Below are positions 57,597-64,000 of a stretch of 64,000 nucleotides of DNA, piece after piece. The DNA comes from Portulaca oleracea (Eukaryota > Streptophyta > Magnoliopsida > Caryophyllales > Portulacaceae). The position numbers and the translations under genes are program-made. The stretch is from positions 13,412,501-13,476,500 of the forward strand of contig CM055876.1 of the NCBI GenBank assembly GCA_029582165.1, read 5' to 3'. A model generated the notes under the pieces. That model was not told where the DNA came from and did not search any database. It saw only the letters and a list, made by a program, of their open reading frames with translations. Every line of letters begins with the position of its first letter. The first letter of the stretch is position 1.

Positions 57597-59498
57597 ACTT
57601 TTGCTCTTCCCGAGCAAAACAAGACAAAACAAATAAGAAAAACTAAACACCAACTCCTCTGTCGTGAGAGGAAACGAGTGCATTTAGTGTATGCACCAAG
57701 CCCTTTGAACCCCTCGGCAGCCCGGGTGGACGAGATGGACTCGTGAGGGTTTGTAGCGGCTATACCCACAAAAAGCAAAGAAAAAGGAGGGAGGGAAAGT
57801 GGAAACAAAACCGAAGAAAACAAGAAGAAAGAAAAACAAGGGCTTTGATTCAAAAGATCTCGAAATCTAAATCTGGAAAATGTTATTAAACCTCCAAAAG
57901 GAACAGTTATGAGCGTCTCACAAACACCTATCCTAAGCAAAAGTCAGTCTTTGAGATTTTCGATTTCCTACATCTATTGTCAAGCAAAACCCCATGTGCG
58001 TAAGTGCTAGTGGTTTCCAATCGAATCCAAAAGACTCCAAGGAATCATGCCCGAGCTCAAAAACAACGAAACGAACAAGGAACGAGTTGCCCTTCCTTGC
58101 ATTTGGTCGGCCTTGGCTTGGTGAGGGCCGTAGGTGATGCAAGGAGAGGCCCCACACTTTATTAACGCTTAAACTTTTCTTTTTTGGGTTGGGTAATCCC
58201 AACAAAATTTCTTTTTCTTTTTCTCTTTTTTCTTTTCTTTTTATAGGTCGATCTTAGCCTTACTTTCGGGAATTGGACGGCCCAAATATGGGGTTTACCC
58301 TCCCAACACAGTCTTTTCCATACACACCTCCACCGAGAATTCAATATGGGAGGAGCTTAAGGGGTAATAGCGTCGTACCGCTAATACCGGGCCCGTGTAG
58401 GTTGGCTAAGTGTATTGTGGTTGATGTCATTCGGGCACACGCTCCATTTAATCCGGTTATTGTAGCTTTTCTTTCTTTTTCTTTCTTTTTGACTTTGCAT
58501 TTGCTAAAAAGGGAAACAAAACAAGCTCAGACACAACCCCTAGAATCTCCCGACTTCAACCAGAACGTGAAAGGAATTGGGGGTTTAACTAGACACTTGA
58601 TGAAGGACATCTAAAGTAATAAGTCATGACTCGTACCCGAGACAGGGTCGAAAACGCTCAGACCGGTTTCTTTTAAAGAAGTTTAAGAACGGCTTCTCAA
58701 TTTCGACAATAAGACCCAAGAAACAAAGCAAAAACAAAGCGAAAACAAAACTGAAAGAAAAACTTTTAAGGCTTTCACTCCTTTTTTCTCCTTTTTCACA
58801 CGAAATTTTTTCAAATTTTAAACAAAAACTAAGAAAACAAAGATCAAAACTACTAGGTGATCTACCCTTGAAACAGAATATCTCGCCCCCCCCCCCCACA
58901 CTTAAAACGCCACAATGTTCTCATTGTGGGAAGGTGTCACAAGAAAAGGGTAGAGAACCTACAAAGACAAACAAACAAAAACAACTAGCAAGCAAATGGT
59001 GGCGAGCCGAGCCCACACGGCTCCAACAACAATATATCCCAACATAAATACTCAATGGGGTTCGCCACCCAAAAGAAAATCAAGCATGCAGCATGGATCA
59101 TAGGATATTCAACTCAAAAAGAGAAGAGCGGAGAGATATTACCTCAAGTTCTTCAAAATAAATGATTACTCAATCCGCGATCCGTGATAATTGAGCAAAG
59201 GGTTAGGATATTCAAGTGAAAACAAGCAAGGCTCGTAAGATCCGCATGCAAGATTAGAAACAAGAAAAAGAAACTAATAAAGAAAGGAAAAGAAATTAAT
59301 CAAAAAGGAAGTATGGGTAACCTCCCATGTAGTGCTTGTTTTAGCTCCCTAGCTTGACCTAATTACCCGTTTAATTCTGGAGAGACGTGATGCACATGAG
59401 AGGTACATAATCAGCTTCTTCCACCATGATCGCTTCTTCTTCCTTCCTCTCCAACTCCTACCATTTTTGGACAACCTCAAGTTGAGTCGTCCCTCCGG
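57597..59498 (-). other. Non-coding 3' internal region of element F
   Basis: This stretch takes the place where pol and the extra 3' ORF of complete Athila elements would be. It has T-rich runs (about 58205-58243), a run of C (58887-58899) and only short frames without domains. Confidence 0.6.
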
Positions 59499-60353
59499 TC
59501 ATTTGGTTGACCATGAGCGGGGAAGAGGTAATGATGTCTTTGATTTCTTCCAATGTCGCTTCCTCCTCCTTCTCCAACACCTTCTCATCACCTCCGCAAA
59601 TAGAACAAGGGTCTCCTCCAGCGGTTTGATTGGGTGATGGGGATGAAGAAGTAACTTAGGCCTATCCTCAAGTGGTTCTCCAAGTTTCAAACACTTGGGA
59701 ACAATCTTCTCAAACTCTATGTCCTCAATATAAACTTCATCTAATGAGATCTCCCTCCTCAATGGAACAATCTTGAGGGAATCATCACGGGATGCATCCT
59801 CAATCACCTCGGGTCCAGAACATAAGGTTTCGGGATGATCGTTTTCATGCTCATTGTCATGTTCCACTTCAAGAATATAAACTTCTTCTTTATGCTCATG
59901 AACAATCGTGGTCACTGAATTGACTTCAACACAAGGTAGCATGGAAAAGGGCGTCTCAGTAGGGAAATTAAACTTTGATTCAATATGTCCTTCATCAATC
60001 AAGTGTTGAATCAACAAGTTTGGGAGAGGAATTTGCATTTGGTGGGAATCAAATTGCTCTTCAGGGCATTCACTAGCACTTTCATTCAAAACTATAACTT
60101 GTTCTTCCTCCACCTTCTCTGCACTTTCATTCAAAACTATAACTTGTTCGTCCTCCACCTTCTCTTCTACACAATTGACTTCCTCGCCAATCAATTTCTC
60201 CTTCTCATCATCTACCACTTGCTCAACCTCCAGACCCTCTCGTTCGATTTTATCCTCGATATCTCCCTCATTTTCTTCAAGAACTCCCTCCTCCACCAAC
60301 TCAGGTTGCTCAACTTCTCCTCCACCACACATGGTAATAACGTTCACCTCCAC
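59499..60353 (-). CDS. Acidic ORF of element F (gag C-terminal region), 284 codons
   Basis: The frame is Glu/Val-rich and follows gag in the same element. It contains a direct repeat of 17 residues differing at one position (EKVE[D/E]EQVIVLNESA). Near the end are Arg/Lys-rich residues (RRCWRRRRKRHWKK). Similar acidic regions lie between gag and protease in Athila elements, but no domain can be named. It may be translated with gag or be inactive. Confidence 0.5.
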   Translation of the reverse strand: MEVNVITMCGGGEVEQPELVEEGVLEENEGDIEDKIEREGLEVEQVVDDEKEKLIGEEVNCVEEKVEDEQVIVLNESAEKVEEEQVIVLNESASECPEEQFDSHQMQIPLPNLLIQHLIDEGHIESKFNFPTETPFSMLPCVEVNSVTTIVHEHKEEVYILEVEHDNEHENDHPETLCSGPEVIEDASRDDSLKIVPLRREISLDEVYIEDIEFEKIVPKCLKLGEPLEDRPKLLLHPHHPIKPLEETLVLFAEVMRRCWRRRRKRHWKKSKTSLPLPRSWSTK

Positions 60354-60401
60354 CCCTTGGATAGGAGTAGTTTGGATAGGTGCAAATTGAAATTGGTTGG
60401 A

Positions 60402-61862
60402 TTAAGCCAATTCGAGCTCGAGATTTTGGATATAAGCGTAATCCTCCTCTCGGTCTTCCATGATTTGCTCCAACATCAACTCAAATGAGGATCCTTGAAG
60501 TAGTTGAGAAATTTGAGGTTGTGGAAAATCTTGTTGGGTTGGATGGAAGGTTTCTTCTTGAATGAATGGGTGATGGTCAATGGGTTGAAAAGTAGAAGGG
60601 TGTTGGTTAGTGGTAAAATCATAAGAAATGGGATCTGGTTCAACCTGGGAAGAAATAATAGCACTCACTTGCTCTAATTGTTGAAAATTGAACACTTGCG
60701 CTTCTTGAGCCATTCTCAAATGCTTGAAAGTCTCCTCATTCACTTTTTCTTTTTGCAGTTCATAGATAGAAGCCAAAAGGAGTGCAATAATAGGATGATG
60801 CTCCAAAGATAAATCTCCTCCACTAGATTTGCAACCTCCAAAATTAGGAGCATATTGAACAAGCTCATGAAGGAATAGTTCGGCCTCCCCCGCAGTCTTC
60901 TTCAAAAATGTCCCTCCGGATGCTATATCGATTGAGTCTTTGAGAGAAGCAAAGAGTCTACAATAAAAGTGCTGAAGAAGCATCCAATTGGGTAGATTGT
61001 GGTGCGGACACTGACGTTGGAGACTTTTGAATCTTCCCCATGCTTCAAAAAGAGTCTCTCCGGGTTCTTGCTTGAAGCTCATAATATCTTGCCGGAGTTT
61101 ACATGTTTTATCAGCCGGAAAGAATCTTTGAAGAAAATCTCTCTTGAGAGCCTCCCATGAGGAATAAAATCCAGGTGGGCATATATCAAGCCACATCTCA
61201 GCTTTCCCTTTCAAAGTCAGAGGAAAGAACTTCAACTTTAGATACTCCGAAGATTATCCCAGGTATATGCATGAAACCAAAAAATTACTTAGGGGTACCC
61301 TAACTTTTGGTGAAATGTTTTTCTGGTACCCCAACTTGTAAAAACTAATTTTGGGGTACCCTAACTTTTAGAATTAGAAATAATTAGGTGAATTTTCGGC
61401 CAATTATTTGAATTCAACGGTGAGTTTTAGGCGGAAAATTGATTAAATGTTTTTGTGGATGAAAATGCCCTTTGTTTTCGTGGACGAAAATGATTTGAAT
61501 CAATCGGAGTTTCGCCGGAAATTCACCTAGTAATTTCTAATCCTAAAAGTTAGGGTACCCCAAAATTAGTTTTGAAAAGTTAGGGTACCAAAAAGTTGTT
61601 TCTTCAAAAGTTAGGGTACCTCTAAGTAATTTTTTGGCATGAAACTAATGCGCTTCTCGAATCTCTCCATATGAGCAATAGGACTCTCGGAAATATCTCC
61701 ATGAAACGGGTTACTTTCAAAAACTTCAAGAAGACAAGGCTTGAACTCAAATACCGCGTCGGGTGGTAATGGTGGTAAGATGAACGGGTTGCCTCCCGTA
61801 CCCGAAGATGGAACGTCATATGATAGAAGGGTACGGGGTGAATCAACTTGGACTTCACCCAT
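60402..61862 (-). pseudogene. gag of element F (Athila-like), split by a MITE
   Basis: The start is at 61862, where residues up to ERFEKRISFM are read before the MITE at 61278-61636. Beyond it the frame continues at 61235-60402 with the retrotransposon gag core (LTLKGKAEMWLDICPPG, FLQRFFPADKTCKLRQDI, ETLFEAWGRFK, CPHHNLPNWMLLQHFY). There is a one-base shift near 61250 in addition to the insertion. The core matches Athila/Tat gag, not the CRM gag of A-E. Confidence 0.8.
61278..61636. mobile_element. Mutator-like MITE in element F gag
   Basis: It is 359 bp and flanked by a perfect 9-bp repeat GCATGAAAC (61269-61277 and 61637-61645). The ends are inverted repeats starting CAAAAAATTACTTAG, with the interior word GGGTACCCTAACTTTT repeated in both orientations. 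It has no coding frame. Confidence 0.88.
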
Positions 61863-62032
61863 TGGACTCGAGGCCTCCTACGATGCTCGATAGAACATTA
61901 GGGCGTACCTACATGAACCAACAAGAACCAATAGAAGCATCAAATTCATCGGGATTAGCACAAATTAATTTCTAGCGTGAAAGCATTCTCAAATAACCAA
62001 AAACCAAGAAACTAACACTAGGGGCGCTGGCT

Positions 62033-62049
62033 CCCCGGCAACGGCGCCA
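62033..62049 (-). promoter_or_regulatory. Primer-binding site of element F (tRNA-Asp type)
   Basis: On the plus strand CCCCGGCAACGGCGCCA is identical to the 3' end I recall for plant tRNA-Asp including CCA, so the minus strand is the primer site. It lies five bases inside the LTR end at 62055. Confidence 0.8.
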
Positions 62050-62054
62050 TTTTG

Positions 62055-62354
62055 TGTACAGCGGTTTGTAAGACCTCGGTATTTTCATTCTCTCTCAGGG
62101 AGCTGGCGGCCTTGGTCATAGAAACTAAGTCAATGGTCGGGATGAGATTGCTAAGGTAAGGATATCGGTTTGAAAGGATCACAACGCAAGAAACAAAGCT
62201 AAGGTCGGTCAAGGAATGGAAAATGGGTTTCGGAGGCTTTTCGGGATGCAAACGGGGATGAGGAAATGGGTTTTGCAACAAGAGAGTAACAAGAAGGGGA
62301 AATCAAATGGTAACTCCGTTAGAAAATACCCACCGGGCTTCCTCTTTCAAGGAT
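62055..62354 (-). repeat. 5' LTR of element F, truncated
   Basis: It matches the first 300 bp of the LTR at 55824 and breaks off after TTTCAAGGAT, where gypsy RT sequence begins. Confidence 0.85.
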
Positions 62355-62355
62355 T

Positions 62356-62867
62356 GGCAAATGTGTTGTAGTTTACTTTGATTATATTCTTGTGTATAGT
62401 AGAAGTGAGCATGAGCATGTAAAGCATCTAGAGTTGGTTATGTACATCTTGGAGAAGGAGCAACTCTATGCCAACATGGAGAAGTGCCACTTTTTCTCAT
62501 CCAAAATCGTATTCCTTGGATATGTTCTTTCAAAAGATGGCATTCAAGTTGATAAGGAGAAGGTGAAAGCTATTCAAGAATGGCCTACACCTACATCTAT
62601 TCATGAGGTACGAAGTTTTCATGGTTTAGCTTCCTTTTATAGAAGATTTATAAGGAATTTTAGCTCCATTCTTGCACCTATGACCGAGTTGTTGAAAAAG
62701 AAAGAGTTTTCATGGAGTAAAGGTGCCAATGAAGCTTTCGAGTTGATTAAGGAGAAATTGCGTCATGCACCTATTCTTGCATTACCTTGTTTTCATAAAG
62801 TGTTTGAAGTTGAAGTTGATGCAAGTGGAGTTGGAATTGGAGCCGTGTTATCTCAAGAGGGCCGACC
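62356..62867 (+). pseudogene. Ty3/gypsy RT-RNase H fragment, catalytic motif changed
   Basis: The reading [15 protein letters not shown] opens right at the junction with F and continues through the RT thumb ([15 protein letters not shown]) and connection to the start of RNase H ([17 protein letters not shown]). The YFDD motif is YFDY, which would inactivate RT. It is CRM-like, but is not the missing RT of E in an obvious way. It ends at the LTR of H. Confidence 0.85.
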
Positions 62868-63902
62868 TGATGTATAATGGGATCAACGGAATCTCATTAT
62901 ACTTGGAAACATAATCTTTAAAAACTAAGATAAGAATCTTGCTTCTCAAAGTTCTTAAAGATCAACCAAATTGAATGAAAGAAGATGGAATACGTAAAAG
63001 ATCAATGGAAATCTTTATTAAGGTGAACGAATGGATGAATGGACGAATGGGATGGGTGAATGAATATGAATGGAAATGAATGAATGGATGATTAAATGAA
63101 TATAATGGATGAATGGAATGAATGGAATGAATGTGTGAATGAATGAAATGTAAGTTTCTTGGATGTTTAGAATGATATTCGAATGAATCTTGAAATTGAA
63201 ATAATGAAGAAACAAAAACAAGATCAATGAATCAAAGATTGAAACTAACGATTGATATGAACGATATTGGCTTTGAAGACTTCTATGGAGATATAGGCAC
63301 ACCACTCCAAAGACTTCTCCAATTCTACCTTTCACCACCAAGGGAATCCAACCCTAGGCTAGAAGTAGGGATATTCGAAACTCCCTCAAAAGATTCAAAA
63401 ACTAGCACAAAAGCTAGAGAGAAAACAACACCATGTGTGTTTGATTTGTATTTCATATATTAAATGAATGATTAAAAGGGCCTCCCAAGGGGTATATTTA
63501 TAGTAAAATAGAACCTTCTAGACGTGCCTTACATCAAGAAACAAATGATTTCTAGCTTACATCATCTGTTACAAGTATGACATTATAAAGAATCAAAATG
63601 AACTAAGCTAGATTAAAACTTGAATAACTTGCTCATTTCTTCTCCAAATTCCAAGATTCAAAAACCATTGGAAAGCGCTTTGAATGATCTATCTTTGATT
63701 CTAGGATGACTTTCTCAAAAGCTTTATGATTCTTGACATATGGAGTAAATTACCGAGTTGCCCTTGATGAAGCCATACGTTTGGGAAAGAGATATGAATG
63801 AATGGGGCTCCTTTTCCATGTAATCAAGTATTTGGCTCCTTTAGTGTGTATTTGATGTCTCCCTTGATGACCTTGATGTATATGGCTATCAAATATACAT
63901 CA
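62868..63902 (-). repeat. 3' LTR of element H (E family)
   Basis: It is 1035 bp and on the minus strand runs TGATGTATATTTGATAGCC to CCCATTATACATCA. It contains a TATAAATATACCCC promoter-like block and ATTC/GAATG repeats at about 63020-63140. The left flank is CGACC (62863-62867), the expected target duplication. Its partner would be outside the window. Confidence 0.8.
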
Positions 63903-64000
63903 TACTCTCCCGGTTGGAATAGTTTGTCCTTAAACTTAGACAAAAGTTCTTCTAAACCATTACATAGCACTTCTTCTAAGCTCATCCTTCTTCTTATAAG
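63903..64000 (-). mobile_element. Element H internal 3' end, running off the window
   Basis: The minus strand has AACCGGGAGAGTA, a polypurine-like tract, directly before the LTR. Before it lies a short reading LEELLSKFKDKLFQPGE, probably the end of pol. The rest of the element lies beyond the window. Confidence 0.55.

Larger units (their letters stand above)
55824..62354 (-). mobile_element. Element F: Athila-like LTR element without pol, 5' LTR truncated
   Basis: On the minus strand the order is the 5' LTR (62055-62354, truncated), a tRNA-Asp-type primer site, gag, a second acidic ORF, a long non-coding stretch, a polypurine tract and the full 3' LTR (55824-57582). The gag and primer site identify the Athila/Tat side of Ty3/gypsy. 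No RT, RNase H or integrase is present, so it is non-autonomous. It is inserted near the end of E's pol. The far LTR is cut, so no target duplication can be checked. Confidence 0.8.

Noticed and set aside
60175..60488. Plus-strand frames opposite the acidic ORF of F
   Set aside because: They are reverse-strand shadows of a repetitive Glu-rich frame.
62033..62049. tRNA-Asp-like 3' end, considered as a tRNA gene
   Set aside because: Only 17 bases match and they sit next to an LTR; it is the primer site of element F.

Overview
This window is nuclear DNA of a flowering plant, probably a eudicot. The base composition is AT-rich, the genes have GT-AG introns, and the repeats are plant ones: Ty3/gypsy elements primed by initiator tRNA-Met or tRNA-Asp, plant LINEs with RNase H, MITEs, Mutator-like and hAT-like elements. 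I cannot name the species. Only two ordinary genes are well supported, with one further small candidate. Almost everything else is transposable-element DNA.

Left part (1-28,300), moderately repeat-rich with genes. A non-autonomous hAT-like element (759-2223) is followed by a broken LINE (about 4034-6900, minus), a partial Tat/Ogre-like LTR element (about 7085-9269, minus), several MITEs, a foldback element, a lone LTR and a probable Helitron end. The main host gene is a five-exon class B lysophosphatidic acid acyltransferase (17,694-19,386, minus) with a SINE-like insertion in its last intron. Next come a 1.6-kb Mutator-like element with a perfect 10-bp target duplication and a 54-codon ORF (22,279-23,889), a second LINE (24,262-27,000, minus) containing a lone LTR with a 5-bp target duplication, and a two-exon GRF zinc-finger gene (27,431-28,036). 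A copy of the Mutator-type terminal sequence lies upstream of that gene.

Right part (28,340-64,000), a nest of Ty3/gypsy elements, mostly resembling the CRM (centromeric) lineage. Element A (minus, gag plus part of an LTR) is interrupted by C (plus). C carries D in its 5' LTR (target duplication ATTGG) and B, minus, in its pol (CTACC). C is then cut off by E (plus). E carries G in its gag region (ATAAT). An Athila-like element F (minus, tRNA-Asp primer site) sits near the end of E's pol. Past F's truncated LTR lie an RT fragment and the 3' LTR of a minus-strand element H that runs off the window. The nesting gives a relative order of insertion: A, then C, then B, D and E, then G and F.

B carries gag and pol, with few lesions in pol and more in gag. 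D lacks gag and protease. G lacks gag, protease, RT, RNase H and most of integrase, yet keeps a 697-codon open reading frame that joins a charged, unrecognised N-terminal part to two short pol remnants. G is the best candidate for something undescribed. The density of CRM-like elements suggests pericentromeric or other heterochromatic DNA on the right side; this is an inference, since no satellite array is visible.
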